Source of the DNA: Mucisphaera sp965279675
GTDB taxonomy: Bacteria; Planctomycetota; Phycisphaerae; Phycisphaerales; Phycisphaeraceae
Length of the DNA stretch: 64,000 nucleotides
Assembly: GCF_965279675.1 (NCBI RefSeq)
Contig: NZ_CBDIIJ010000002.1
Coordinates: forward strand, 2,728,001-2,792,000
Direction of reading: 5' to 3'
Under the pieces are notes generated by a model, which was not told the origin of the DNA, did no database searches, and was given only the letters and a program-made list of their open reading frames with translations. Shown here in pieces: positions 1 to 8,549 of this stretch; the stretch's first letter is position 1; each line of letters begins with the position of its first letter. Position numbers and translations under genes: made by a program.

Positions 1-53
1 TCTGTGGCCAGACAAGCTGACCACAGCCACCCATGTTTGTGGTGGCTCGACTT

Positions 54-797
54 TTAGTGGGGGCTGGGGAGGGGGAAGGTTTCGCCGTTGGCGAAGCGGC
101 CTTTTCGGAGGATGCCGTCGCGGACGATGCCGGCGACGACCATCGGGTCGAGGGCGTTGTCGGCGGGGATGGCTTTTTCGGAGAAGTTGGCGCGGAGCAT
201 GGGTGTTTCGATCGCGCCGGGTGCGATGGCGAAGGCGGTGATGTTCATGCGCTGGCCTTCGTCGGCGGCGGCTTTGGTGAAGAGGTTGACGCCTGCTTTG
301 GCGGCGGCGTAGACGTTGAAGCCTTTGAAGGGGTCGATGCTGGCCATGGAGGAGACGGAGCTGATGGCTCCGGCTTTTTGTTTGCGGAAGTGGGGCCAGG
401 CGGCCTGGGTGAGGAAGATCACGCTGTTGAGGTTGATGGCGAGGCAGTGGTTGACGATGTCGGGGGTGATCTTTTCGATGGGTTGGAGGGGGGCGTCGCC
501 GGCGCAGTTGGCAATGGCGTCGATGCGGCCGAAGTGATCGACGGTTTTATCGACGGCCTGCTGGCAGGCTTCTGGGGAGCTGAGGTCGAGGGGGAGGATG
601 AGCGACTCGGGTGGGGAATCGACTTCTTCTTCGATGAGGGCTCTGGTGGCCTGGAGTTTTTCTTCGGTTCGGCTGATGAGGGTGGTTCGGAAGCCGGCTT
701 CGGCCATGAGGCAGGCGGTGTCGCGGCCGACGCCTGAGCCGGCTCCGGTGATGATGCAGACGGGGTTGGGATCGATGGGCCAGTTGGAATCGGTCAT
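54..797 (-). CDS. SDR family NAD(P)-dependent oxidoreductase
   Basis: A 247-residue classical short-chain dehydrogenase/reductase. The cofactor-binding motif TGAGSGVG is at residues 17-24, the NCAG motif (usually NNAG) at 97-100, serines near 148-150, and the catalytic pair of the YAAAK motif at Y163 and K167. The length matches the roughly 250-residue classical SDR class. These motifs establish an NAD(P)-dependent oxidoreductase with a Rossmann fold, probably cytoplasmic, but the substrate cannot be read from them. It starts with ATG and has no obvious Shine-Dalgarno site. It lies just downstream of mqnE on the same strand with a 27-base gap, so cotranscription is possible without implying a role in menaquinone synthesis. 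Confidence 0.88.
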   Translation of the reverse strand: MTDSNWPIDPNPVCIITGAGSGVGRDTACLMAEAGFRTTLISRTEEKLQATRALIEEEVDSPPESLILPLDLSSPEACQQAVDKTVDHFGRIDAIANCAGDAPLQPIEKITPDIVNHCLAINLNSVIFLTQAAWPHFRKQKAGAISSVSSMASIDPFKGFNVYAAAKAGVNLFTKAAADEGQRMNITAFAIAPGAIETPMLRANFSEKAIPADNALDPMVVAGIVRDGILRKGRFANGETFPLPSPH

Positions 798-824
798 GGT
801 GTTGGTGGTGTCTCTGGGTTGGGA

Positions 825-1970
825 TTAAGCGGAAAGCGGCTGGGGTTCTTCGATGCGCCAGTTGGGTCCGTCGCGGAGGACGGGTCGGTAGATGGTGTCA
901 CGTTCGACGGGGGCGTAGCCGGACTCGGTGATGGCGTCGCGGAGGTCGCGGACGGAGTGTTCCTGGTGGTTGGAGGCCCCGGAGAGTTTGGTGATGTCGT
1001 ACCAGACGACGGTGCCGTCGACGTCGTCGACGCCGAAGTCGAGGGCGACCTGAGCGAGTTCGAGGGTCTGCATGATCCAGAAGCACTTGATGTGCGGGAT
1101 GTTGTCGAGCATCAGTCGTGCGACGGCGAGCATGCGGAGGTCTTCGAGGCCGGTGGGGCCGGGGAGGTGTTCGAGTTCGGAGTCGTCAGGGATGAAGGGG
1201 AGGGGGATGACGGTCTGGAACTGGCCGGGGAGGTTGCGTTCGAGGGCGTCGTCCTGGGCTTCGCGGAGGAGGTTGAAGTGGTGGATGCGGTCTTCGAGGG
1301 ATTCGACGTGGCCGTAGAGGATGGTGGCGTTGGACATGAGTCCGGCTTCGTGGGCGGCGCGGTGGACTTCGAGCCATTTGTCGGAGCGGATCTTGCCTTT
1401 GAAGGCTTCGTCGTGGACGCGGTCGTCGAAGACTTCGGCGCCGCCGCCTGGGAGTGAGCCGAGTCCGGCGTCGCGGAGGTCGGTGAGGACGCCGAGGAGG
1501 TCTTTGGGTCGTTTGGCGATGCGGGAGAGGTGGACGACTTCGACGGCGGTGAAGGCTTTGATGTGGATCTGGGGGGCGGCCTGCTTGATGGCCTGGAGGA
1601 CGTCGAGGTAGTAGGAGAAGGGGAGGTAGGGGTGGAGCCCGCCGACCATGTGGATTTCGGTGGCCCCGGCCTGGGCGGCTTTGCGGGCCTCGTCGGCGAT
1701 GTGTTCGGGGGAGAACTCGTAGGCTCCGTCGTCGCCTTTCTTGCGGTGGAAGGCACAGAACTTGCAGGAGAGGGCGCAGATGTTGGAGTAGTTGATGTGG
1801 CGATTGATGTTGTAGTAGGTGGTGGTGCCGTGGAGGCGGTGTCTGACTTGGTTGGCCAGGCGGCCAACGGCCCAGATGTCGGGGTGGGTCATCAGGTTCA
1901 GGCCGTCTTCGGGGCTGAGTCGCTGCTGATCGCTTACCTTCTGTGCAATGTGTTGGAGTGATGCGTCCAT
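825..1970 (-). CDS. mqnE: Aminofutalosine synthase (radical SAM), menaquinone biosynthesis
   Basis: A 381-residue radical SAM enzyme with the iron-sulfur motif CxxxCxxC at C65, C69 and C72, inside the MqnE-like context CKFCAFHRKKGDDGAY. The MqnE/MqnC/CofH group shares this layout; the KKGD-GAY stretch and the overall length favour MqnE, which joins 3-(1-carboxyvinyloxy)benzoate to the adenosyl moiety to form aminofutalosine. This implies the futalosine menaquinone route, consistent with the menG-type methyltransferase at 36.9 kb; mqnA, mqnB, mqnC and mqnD are not in the window. A TAGCAT hexamer lies exactly 6 bases before the ATG and no Shine-Dalgarno site is seen, so the transcript may be leaderless. 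It is divergent from acpS. Confidence 0.88.
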   Translation of the reverse strand: MDASLQHIAQKVSDQQRLSPEDGLNLMTHPDIWAVGRLANQVRHRLHGTTTYYNINRHINYSNICALSCKFCAFHRKKGDDGAYEFSPEHIADEARKAAQAGATEIHMVGGLHPYLPFSYYLDVLQAIKQAAPQIHIKAFTAVEVVHLSRIAKRPKDLLGVLTDLRDAGLGSLPGGGAEVFDDRVHDEAFKGKIRSDKWLEVHRAAHEAGLMSNATILYGHVESLEDRIHHFNLLREAQDDALERNLPGQFQTVIPLPFIPDDSELEHLPGPTGLEDLRMLAVARLMLDNIPHIKCFWIMQTLELAQVALDFGVDDVDGTVVWYDITKLSGASNHQEHSVRDLRDAITESGYAPVERDTIYRPVLRDGPNWRIEEPQPLSA

Positions 1971-1990
1971 TGCAGCATGCTAGGGATGTT

Positions 1991-2422
1991 ATGAGTGGTC
2001 TGGAGCGGAAAGCGGCAGGAAATCGGGAGAGCGGTGGGGCGGTTGCGCACGGGATTGATCTGGTGGAGGTGGAGCGGATCCGTGGTTTGCTCAAGACCCA
2101 TCCCGAGCGGTTCGTGACGCGGTGCTTTACGGAGTCGGAAGCGGGGTATGCGGCGGGCTCGAAGCGGTATGCGGAGCATCTGGCGGCGCGGTTTGCGGCG
2201 AAGGAGGCGGTACTTAAGGCGCTGGGAACCGGGCTGACCGATGGGATCGCGTGGACGGACGTGGAGGTGACACGATCGGCGGCGGGGCGGCCGGGGATTG
2301 TGCTATCCGGGCGGGCGGCGGAGGTCGCGGGGGATCTGGGGATTGTGGAGTGGCTGGTGTCGCTGACTCATACGGGGTCGCTGGCGATGGCGTCGGTGAT
2401 TGGGTTGGGCGGTAGGATGTAG
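1991..2422 (+). CDS. acpS: Holo-[acyl-carrier-protein] synthase
   Basis: This 143-residue protein is an AcpS-type phosphopantetheinyl transferase, which moves 4'-phosphopantetheine from CoA to acyl carrier protein. The metal-binding signature GIDLVEVERI is at 21-30 (D23) and the second signature FAAKEAVLKALG at 68-79 (E72). The frame is open to 1943, but a start there would lie inside mqnE. ATG 1991 clears that gene and leaves a short 18-residue N-terminal extension before the core, so the exact start is uncertain. The next gene begins 2 bases after the stop. Confidence 0.88.
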   Translation: MSGLERKAAGNRESGGAVAHGIDLVEVERIRGLLKTHPERFVTRCFTESEAGYAAGSKRYAEHLAARFAAKEAVLKALGTGLTDGIAWTDVEVTRSAAGRPGIVLSGRAAEVAGDLGIVEWLVSLTHTGSLAMASVIGLGGRM

Positions 2423-2424
2423 GC

Positions 2425-3150
2425 ATGGTGCGACGGAACGCGAACACGCCTTTTGAGGTGATGGGTAAGGCCACGGCGGCTGAGGGGGAAGAGCCCAAGA
2501 CGGCTTCGGTTAGTGAGCCGCGGGCGGCCTCTGTGGATCGGGGGGTGGAGGCGGTGGCTCCGGGTGAGCCGTTGGTGCTGCGGGTGCCGAAGGGTTTGGC
2601 GATCGGCGTGGTGGTGGGGCTGATTCTGGTGGTGGGTTTGGCGTACTGGGTGGGGTATCAGCGGGGAGCGGGTTCGGTGGAGGCCGAGGAGGGCGGGATA
2701 GTGGATCGCCCGCCGGGGCCGATCGGGCAGGCCTTGGTGCCTGAGCCTGAGCTGTTCGTGGGGTCTAGCCTGGATGGGGTTGGGGTGGAAGTGCTGGACC
2801 TGAATCGGACGCCTATGGGCTGGCATGAGGCGGGTTCGGGGGCTGATCCGCGGTCGGCGGGGCTGAATTATCTGATTCTGGCGACGTATCCGGAGGCGGA
2901 AGCCCTGCGTCTGGCGGTGTTTCTGGCCGATCGGGGGGTTGCAAGCGTCCTCGAACCGGTCAATAATGCTCGGTTCCAGGTTGTGGCGGTCAATGTCGGT
3001 TTCACGCGTAACGCCTTTGAGCGTGGCGTGCATGAGATCTACCGCCGATCGATGCTGGAGATTGGGCGTGCGTGGCACGCAGAGAACGGGGGGCGTGGCA
3101 GTGATGCCTTGCAGGACATGTATTTTTACCGTCACGGGCCGACGCCCTGA
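2425..3150 (+). CDS. Hypothetical single-pass membrane protein
   Basis: This 241-residue protein has a charged cytoplasmic N-terminus of about 55 residues, one strong transmembrane helix at about 58-77 and an extracytoplasmic C-terminal domain of about 160 residues. The stretch around 145-195 (LNYLILATYPEAEALRLAVF and the segment after it) recalls SPOR-type domains, in which a short repeat handles an argument such as peptidoglycan, but I cannot confirm that. It follows acpS after 2 bases, yet has its own TAGGAT hexamer exactly 6 bases before its ATG, so it may be transcribed separately as a leaderless message. No function is assigned. Confidence 0.8.
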   Translation: MVRRNANTPFEVMGKATAAEGEEPKTASVSEPRAASVDRGVEAVAPGEPLVLRVPKGLAIGVVVGLILVVGLAYWVGYQRGAGSVEAEEGGIVDRPPGPIGQALVPEPELFVGSSLDGVGVEVLDLNRTPMGWHEAGSGADPRSAGLNYLILATYPEAEALRLAVFLADRGVASVLEPVNNARFQVVAVNVGFTRNAFERGVHEIYRRSMLEIGRAWHAENGGRGSDALQDMYFYRHGPTP

Positions 3151-3201
3151 TTGATGAGATGAGCAGCTTGCCGGCAGGTTCGGCGAATTGGAGACCGCAG
3201 G

Positions 3202-3414
3202 ATGAGTCTTGACAGCAGCCTACGTAGCAGCGCCGGCCTGGCCCGTCACCGCAATGTTCTGACCCGCGCTGAGCGTGTGGCGAAGATGCAGGCGGAAGGC
3301 AAGTTCGATGAGGGATCGGGTGACCCGCTGGGTCTTCCTAAGCTGGCGAACCGGAAGATCGTGACCGGCAAGGCGACCAAGAAGAAGAAGACGACCGACG
3401 AAGAAGCGAAGTAA
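3202..3414 (+). CDS. Small basic protein of the PVC type (TIGR04137-like)
   Basis: A 70-residue, lysine- and arginine-rich protein. The arrangement SLRSSAGLARHRNVLTRAER at 5-24, followed by GLPKLANRKI near 43-52 and a KKKK tail, matches my memory of the small basic protein family TIGR04137 found in Planctomycetota, Verrucomicrobia and Chlamydiae. That family is thought to be ribosome-associated, but its role is not established. A GGAG sequence lies 8 bases upstream of the ATG. The neighbours do not suggest a pathway. The match rests on remembered pattern, not on an alignment. Confidence 0.78.
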   Translation: MSLDSSLRSSAGLARHRNVLTRAERVAKMQAEGKFDEGSGDPLGLPKLANRKIVTGKATKKKKTTDEEAK

Positions 3415-3490
3415 CACCCTTCGTATCCTCGGCCCCGGCTGGGTTTCCGGTTGCTTCATGGTTCATGATGCTTTTTGAGGGGTTTGCAGG

Positions 3491-4654
3491 GTGATTGATC
3501 CAGAAGCCTATCTTGCGTCGCGGGTTCGCGGTATTGATGCTTCGGGCATCCGGCGGGTGTTTGATCTGGCGGCGAAGCTGGAGAATCCGATCAATCTGTC
3601 GATCGGGCAGCCGCACTTTGATGTGCCAGAGGATGTGAAGCGGGCGGCCACGGCGGCGATCGAGGCGGGCTTTAACCGGTACACGCAGACGCAGGGGGTG
3701 GCCGACCTGATTCAGCGGGTTGAGCTGGATGTGGCGAAGCAGTTTCCGGGAACGCTTGGTGCTGCGGACAGCCGGGGTCTGGCGGATGGTTTTCAGACGC
3801 TGATTACGTCGGGTGTTTCGGGCGGGCTGATGCTGCTGCTGCTGGCGTGCTGTGAGCCGGGTGATGATGTGTTGATGCCTGACCCGTACTTTGTGATGTA
3901 CCGGCATCTGGTGACGCTGGCGGGTGGGAACCCGGTGTTTGTGGATACCTACCCGGACTTTCAGTTGACGGCTGAGCGGGTGGAGAAGTCGCTGACGGCG
4001 AAGACGAAGCTGCTGATGTTCAGCTCGCCTTCGAATCCGACGGGCGTGGTGCTGACGGAAGCCAATACAATCGCGCTGGCGAAGCTGGCTGAGGATCGTG
4101 GGTTGCTGCTGGTGAGCGATGAGATTTATGACCGGTTTGTGTATGACGTCGAGACGACGCCTTCGGTGGCGAGTCACACGGATCGGGTGGTGTTGCTGCG
4201 TGGGTTTTCGAAGACGTATGGCATGACGGGTTGGCGGCTGGGTTATGCGGTGGGGCCGACGGGGATCGTGGAGCAGATGACGAAGCTGCAGCAGTACTCG
4301 TTTGTGTGTGCTCCGTCGATGGCTCAAGCGGCGGGGGTGGCGGCCTTGGAGGTTGATATCGACGGGTATGTGGCTGCGTATCGGGAGCGGCGGGATCGGG
4401 TGGAGGAGCGTCTGGGTGAAGCGGGGTTTGAGTTGGCGACGCCTGGCGGAGCGTTTTATGCGTTTGCGAAGGTGCCTGAGCACCTGGGGCTGACGGGGAC
4501 GGCGTTTGCGGAGAAGGCGGTGGGTGAGGGCGTGCTGGTGATTCCGGGGTCGGTGTTTTCGGAGCGGGACACGCACATCCGGCTGAGCTATGCTTGCGGG
4601 GTGGAGCAACTGGAGGCGGGGTTGGATGTGCTTGTGAAACTGGGGCAGGGTTAG
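3491..4654 (+). CDS. Pyridoxal-phosphate aminotransferase, class I/II
   Basis: A 387-residue fold-type I aminotransferase. Visible features are the SPSNPTG segment at about 179-185, the cofactor-contacting D210 and Y213 in VSDEIYDRF, the Schiff-base lysine K241 in GFSKTYGMTGWR, and the distal arginine region near HIRLSYACG. It resembles aspartate/aromatic or alanine aminotransferases of the AspC/PatA type, but sequence alone does not settle the amino donor. It starts with GTG; the stretch TTTGAGGGG lies just upstream. It probably acts in cytoplasmic amino acid metabolism. Confidence 0.88.
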   Translation: MIDPEAYLASRVRGIDASGIRRVFDLAAKLENPINLSIGQPHFDVPEDVKRAATAAIEAGFNRYTQTQGVADLIQRVELDVAKQFPGTLGAADSRGLADGFQTLITSGVSGGLMLLLLACCEPGDDVLMPDPYFVMYRHLVTLAGGNPVFVDTYPDFQLTAERVEKSLTAKTKLLMFSSPSNPTGVVLTEANTIALAKLAEDRGLLLVSDEIYDRFVYDVETTPSVASHTDRVVLLRGFSKTYGMTGWRLGYAVGPTGIVEQMTKLQQYSFVCAPSMAQAAGVAALEVDIDGYVAAYRERRDRVEERLGEAGFELATPGGAFYAFAKVPEHLGLTGTAFAEKAVGEGVLVIPGSVFSERDTHIRLSYACGVEQLEAGLDVLVKLGQG

Positions 4655-4771
4655 GGGTTGTAGGGGCTGAGGGAGGGGTGCCTGTTATCCAGGAAAGCCG
4701 GGGTGGTTTTCGGCCGATATCTATTTTCAGCGATTGACAGGTTGTTGGTGTGCGCGGCTGGAGTGATTGGC

Positions 4772-5392
4772 ATGCGTCTGATGCGTTTGGGAGTGGGATG
4801 TTTGCTGGTGGTCGGCCTGAGCAGCGGGTCGGCTGGTGGCAACCTGGTCCTGAATGCGAGTTTCGAGGAGAGCACGCGTTTCGATCGGTTCACGGACTGG
4901 CAGTCGCGGAACGTAGAGCAGATGGGGCCGTTCATCGATTCGTTCGACGGTTTTCAGAGTGTGGATCTGGCGCAGTCGCAGTCGGGTTGGATGCAGCAGC
5001 AGTTGCAGACCGATCCGGGTGAGTTGTATCGGCTGGAGTTTTACCTGTCGGCGAACATCTATGCGTTTCGGAGTCTGCCGCGGATCGCGCGGGTGTTGTG
5101 GGCGGAGACGGTGATCGGGGAGTTTGTCTGGGAGGAACTGGGGACAGAGGATCCGAGTGAGGCGCGGTTTGAGCGGGTGGTGATTGATAATCTGCTGGCT
5201 CCGACGGGTGCGACGCAGCTTCGGTTTGAGGATGCTTCTGCGACCAGCGGGTTTGGTGCGGTGATTGATGCGGTGGTGGTGATACCCATGTCGGAGGTTG
5301 AGGTGGTGCCGTCGCCTGGGACGTTTGCGATGGGGATGGTTGGGTTGGTGGGTCTGATGGGGCGTCGGTTACAAGACCACGCCCGGGGTTAG
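4772..5392 (+). CDS. Secreted protein with PEP-CTERM-like C-terminus
   Basis: From ATG 4772 the 206-residue product has a signal peptide of about 22 residues (RLGVGCLLVVGLSSGSAGG), a mature region that begins NLVLNASFEE and resembles carbohydrate-binding-like beta-sandwich or DUF642-like domains, and a C-terminal VPSPGTFAMGMVGLVGLMGRR. That tail has the order of a PEP-CTERM anchor (Pro-rich motif, hydrophobic helix, arginines), although the motif reads PSP instead of PEP. Such tails are cut by an exosortase; none is seen in this window. An upstream in-frame start at 4703 exists, but TGGAG 8 bases before 4772 supports the shorter form. Confidence 0.78.
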   Translation: MRLMRLGVGCLLVVGLSSGSAGGNLVLNASFEESTRFDRFTDWQSRNVEQMGPFIDSFDGFQSVDLAQSQSGWMQQQLQTDPGELYRLEFYLSANIYAFRSLPRIARVLWAETVIGEFVWEELGTEDPSEARFERVVIDNLLAPTGATQLRFEDASATSGFGAVIDAVVVIPMSEVEVVPSPGTFAMGMVGLVGLMGRRLQDHARG

Positions 5393-5403
5393 ACGGGCGT
5401 GGT
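5376..5403. terminator. Terminator-like hairpin between convergent genes
   Basis: A perfect 10-bp stem (ACCACGCCCG pairing with CGGGCGTGGT) with an 8-base loop spans the stop codon of the PEP-CTERM-like gene and faces the convergent phosphatase gene. There is no U-tract on either side, so it may stop RNA degradation or act with Rho instead of being a classical intrinsic terminator. Confidence 0.5.
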
Positions 5404-5430
5404 GCGGGGCGATTCGTTTCCTGGTTTAGG

Positions 5431-6642
5431 TCATTCCGGGTTGGCGACTGACTGGCTGTGTCGGCCGTGGTGATCGCCTTCTCCGTAGGTGAAGGTGAGC
5501 TTTTTGGTGTCGAGGGTGTCGTCGAACTGGGCTCGCTGTTGTTCGTCGATGAGTTGGATATGGACGGTGGGGTATTCGGGGGTCCAGTCGATGGTGAGTA
5601 GGCCGAAGTGGTTGTCGCCTACGGCTTCGCCAGCGCGGTGGTGGTTTTCTTCGGTGATGGTTCGTCCGCGGGCCTGGTTGAGGCCTGAGGAGGTGACATC
5701 GACGGACATGTAGGGTCCGGTTCCGCCGCAGACGGAGACCTCGCCGTGGTGGCGGTCGCCTGAGAGGAAGATGACGCCTTCGGCCCGGGCGTCTTCGATG
5801 GTCTGGAAGAGCTTGTCACGTTCCCACGGGAGGGCGGCCCATCGTTCCCAGCCGTGTTCATTGGCAACGACCTGGATGGAGGAGACGATGAGGCGGAGGT
5901 CGGCGGGTTTTTTGAGTTCTTCGGCGAGCCAGGCCCACTGTCTGTCGCCGAGCATGGTGACGGAGGGGTCGTCCTTTTCTGCATAGGGTCCACCCGTGCG
6001 CTGGTCTTGTGGGATGCGTTCGAGGTCGTCGCGGTGGTAGCGGGTGTCGAGAAGGATGATCTGGGTGCGCTGGCCTTCGGGGCCGACGATGACGGCATGG
6101 TAGATGCCTTCGCGATCGCGTCGGGATGAGTCGGTGGGGACGCCCCAGAAGTCGAGGAAGGCTTTTTGTGATTTGGCTTTCTGGGGGAAGTCCTTACCGC
6201 CGTCGTTGACGCCGTAGTCGTGGTCATCCCAGGTGGCGAGGATGGGGGTGGTTGCTTTGAGCTTGCTGAAACCGGGTTTGGCGGCGAGTTCGGAGTAGAC
6301 GCCACGCATGACGGCCATGTCTTCGGTGTCGGCGTAGACGTTGTCACCGGCGAAGATGAAGAGGTCGGGGTCGGCGGCGAGTACGGCGTCCCAGATGGTT
6401 TGGAGACGGCTCTGGTGGAGGCATGACCCGAAGGCGATTTTGGTCAGTGCTTTGTCGGCGGGCAGCGGCTGGAAGCCGTTGATGACGGGTTCGGCTGCGG
6501 CGATGGCTTCGGGTGCCTGAGCGGCCGCGACGGGTTGGTCAGTGGCCTGGGTGGTGCTGGTCTGGGTTTCAGTGTTGGTGGTGCAGCCGGTGATCGACAG
6601 GGTGGCGATGAGCAGGGCGGCGATGGCGTAGCGGGGTTGCAT
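5431..6642 (-). CDS. PhoD-like alkaline phosphatase / metallophosphatase lipoprotein
   Basis: The 403-residue product from ATG 6642 begins with a lipoprotein signal ending in the lipobox ITGC (C20), so it is predicted to be membrane-anchored outside the cytoplasm. It carries metallophosphatase motifs: AFGSC, FAGDNVYAD, TWDDHDYG and SGDRHHGE, in the order seen in PhoD-type phosphodiesterases/phosphatases. These use metal ions to hydrolyse phosphate esters. An AGGAGAA site lies 6 bases before the ATG, which decides this start over an upstream extension to 6738. It converges on the PEP-CTERM-like gene. The substrate is unknown; phosphate scavenging is an inference from the family. Confidence 0.88.
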   Translation of the reverse strand: MQPRYAIAALLIATLSITGCTTNTETQTSTTQATDQPVAAAQAPEAIAAAEPVINGFQPLPADKALTKIAFGSCLHQSRLQTIWDAVLAADPDLFIFAGDNVYADTEDMAVMRGVYSELAAKPGFSKLKATTPILATWDDHDYGVNDGGKDFPQKAKSQKAFLDFWGVPTDSSRRDREGIYHAVIVGPEGQRTQIILLDTRYHRDDLERIPQDQRTGGPYAEKDDPSVTMLGDRQWAWLAEELKKPADLRLIVSSIQVVANEHGWERWAALPWERDKLFQTIEDARAEGVIFLSGDRHHGEVSVCGGTGPYMSVDVTSSGLNQARGRTITEENHHRAGEAVGDNHFGLLTIDWTPEYPTVHIQLIDEQQRAQFDDTLDTKKLTFTYGEGDHHGRHSQSVANPE

Positions 6643-6739
6643 GTGCGGTTCTCCTTGGCACAGCGGGTTTTGAGATAATAAGGTATGATGATAGCGGTTC
6701 TGGGTGGTGATGGGAGGCAGGTAGGGAGCATCGCGCATG

Positions 6740-6763
6740 AAAAAACCGGGCTTGGGAGCCCGG
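6740..6763 (-). terminator. Rho-independent terminator
   Basis: Read on the minus strand: a 6-bp GC stem (CCGGGC/GCCCGG) with a 6-base loop followed directly by TTTTTT. It lies 29 bases past the stop of the membrane protein gene at 6792-7544, so it ends that unit. Confidence 0.85.
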
Positions 6764-6791
6764 CTCTGGGTGTTCGCAGATTTGGGAGGGT

Positions 6792-7544
6792 TCAGCCCTT
6801 GGCGGCGTCGGGTGCAGGAGGGGCGTTGAACTGCATGATGAGGCCGACGAGAGCAGGGACGGTCACCAGGAGGGGGACGGTGACACTAGATTCGATGAGG
6901 GTGTTGGAGACGGTTTCCCGCCAGGGCTCGAAGCTCATGATGAGAGCGAGTCCGCCGATGACGGCGAAGGTGGCTCCGGCAACGGCGGTGAAGACCATGA
7001 CTGACATATCGAAGACGATGAAGGCGAGCATGCCGAAGACGAGCAGGCCGATGAGGGCGCCTACCCAGTGGGCTTCGGGTAGTGCTGCGCCGTTGGCCTG
7101 GTTGATGGCGAGGGTGAGGCCGGACCAGAGGTTGGCGCCGAGGAATGCTCCGGCGAGCCCGCCGAAGAGTGCGACGGCGTACTTCATCATGGGACCGGCG
7201 AGGACGGCGGCGATGAGGCCGAGGCAGCCTGCGACGATGTAGGGGGCTTCGACGAAGGCGCCGACCCAATAGCCGAAGAACATGCCGAGTAGCAGGGCGA
7301 GCCCGATGGTCATGACTTTGTAGAACTTGAAGCCGTTCATAAGGCAGGTGATGCCTAGGACGATGAACATGATGGCCCAGACGACGGAGAGTGCCTGGAG
7401 GTTGGCGATGAGCTCTTCGGGTCGAGCGAGGGTGTCGCCTCGGGAGAAGACGGCGAGGACGGTCTCGAAGAGGTTTTCGAGGGGTCCCTGCTCTTCGGCG
7501 GCGGCGGATGACGACGAAGCTGATTGAGCTAGTAGCGCGAGCAT
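6792..7544 (-). CDS. Multi-pass membrane protein, unknown function (tandem copy 2)
   Basis: The 250-residue product from ATG 7544 has a short N-terminal segment and then about six or seven hydrophobic helices rich in Gly and Ala (for example LALLLGMFFGYWVGAF and MMKYAVALFGGLAGAFLG). The glycine-rich helix repeats resemble DUF4203/TM7S3-like membrane domains. AGGAG lies 9 bases upstream of this ATG, which favours it over the open frame to 7592. It follows another membrane protein of the same style, and the two look like distant tandem paralogs. A terminator follows. No substrate or partner is evident. Confidence 0.78.
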   Translation of the reverse strand: MLALLAQSASSSSAAAEEQGPLENLFETVLAVFSRGDTLARPEELIANLQALSVVWAIMFIVLGITCLMNGFKFYKVMTIGLALLLGMFFGYWVGAFVEAPYIVAGCLGLIAAVLAGPMMKYAVALFGGLAGAFLGANLWSGLTLAINQANGAALPEAHWVGALIGLLVFGMLAFIVFDMSVMVFTAVAGATFAVIGGLALIMSFEPWRETVSNTLIESSVTVPLLVTVPALVGLIMQFNAPPAPDAAKG

Positions 7545-7595
7545 GGTGCTGCTCCTGCAACGGTGAAAGGGGGCGGCACGTGCGCCCGTCACGCG

Positions 7596-8549
7596 CTAGC
7601 TATCGGTCTTCTTGCGGTGGATTGTCCACTGCAGTGCTACGCCCAGGATGGTTATCAGACCTATGGCGATGATCGATCCGCGGGCGCCGGTGGGGAACCA
7701 GGCGGCGACGGCGGGCAGCGTGGCGGCGAGGATCCGGGTGCCGGGGAGGTAGATCAGGCATGCTCCGAGGAGTGAGGATTCGAGGGCGGAGGCGGTCTTG
7801 GGCATGAGAAGGCCCAGTAGCAATCCGATGGCGGCACCGATGGCTGAGCCGAGCATGACGGTGCTTTGGGCCGTGGGAGAGAGTGTTGCCCACCAGTCAC
7901 GGAGGGTCTGTTCCTGCTCGGCGAGTGCGGTGCGGAGGGTTTCGATGGCTTGGCCGATGGCCTGGGTGATGGTTTCGGTGATGGCGGAGGTTTGGGCGTC
8001 GTCTATTGCTGCGGGATCGGCCTGGGTGTCGGTGCCGGATTCGGCGGAGGGGAGTTCGGTGGGGAGTCGGTCTCGGATGAAGGCAGCGACTTCGTCGGCT
8101 GCTTCGAGGAGTTGCTCTTCGCTGAGCAGGTTGTTCGCGGGGGTGTCCTGCGAGACCTGTTCGGTGTCTGGGGTTGCTTCGCCGGGCAGGAGTTGGGGGG
8201 GTGGGGTTCCCTGCCAGGCGAGCATGGCGGCGGGGACGACGGCGGCGAGGAGGATGGCACCTGTGACGGCGACAAAGGCGCGGAAGAGGAAGCCGGCGAA
8301 GAGGGCTCCGAGCAGCGAGCCGATCAGCGAGAAGACGACCATGAGGGTGGTGTCAACCCCCATGATCTGGCCGGTGGCGGCTCCGAGGGTGGAGCCGAGG
8401 GCGAGTCCGACGAGCACGCAGCAGGCCCGGGCGAGTTTGCGGCCGGCGAGGAGCATGACCAGGCCGACGACGACGAGGGCGGCGGCGAGGTAGAGCTCGA
8501 CCCCTGCGGAGGCCATGGTGGCCAGGTTTTCAGCGGTCTGATTGTCCAC
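7596..8549 (-). CDS. Multi-pass membrane protein with a soluble middle domain (tandem copy 1)
   Basis: This 317-residue protein has three or four Gly/Ala-rich helices at about 15-110, a long polar and acidic middle segment at about 112-205 with a predicted amphipathic stretch (ITETITQAIGQAIETLRTAL), and further helices near 225-310. It starts with GTG preceded by AGGAG at 9 bases. The gene ends 51 bases before the second membrane protein, and both share the pattern of Gly-zipper helices, suggesting an operon of two related subunits. Mechanism unknown; a channel or envelope scaffold would be speculation. Confidence 0.78.
   Translation of the reverse strand: MDNQTAENLATMASAGVELYLAAALVVVGLVMLLAGRKLARACCVLVGLALGSTLGAATGQIMGVDTTLMVVFSLIGSLLGALFAGFLFRAFVAVTGAILLAAVVPAAMLAWQGTPPPQLLPGEATPDTEQVSQDTPANNLLSEEQLLEAADEVAAFIRDRLPTELPSAESGTDTQADPAAIDDAQTSAITETITQAIGQAIETLRTALAEQEQTLRDWWATLSPTAQSTVMLGSAIGAAIGLLLGLLMPKTASALESSLLGACLIYLPGTRILAATLPAVAAWFPTGARGSIIAIGLITILGVALQWTIHRKKTDS

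Noticed and set aside
1..53. Short inverted repeat (CTGTGG/CCACAG) at the left edge
   Set aside because: Short stem with a 13-base loop and no T-run; the upstream context is missing, so no role can be argued.
33..737. Long plus-strand frame rich in Gly and Ala opposite the SDR gene
   Set aside because: Shadow of the SDR gene: biased low-complexity composition, no domain, and the opposite strand has all SDR motifs.
3338..4609. 423-codon minus-strand frame opposite the aminotransferase
   Set aside because: Arg/His/Gln-rich antisense shadow; the plus-strand gene has the PLP lysine and full family motifs.
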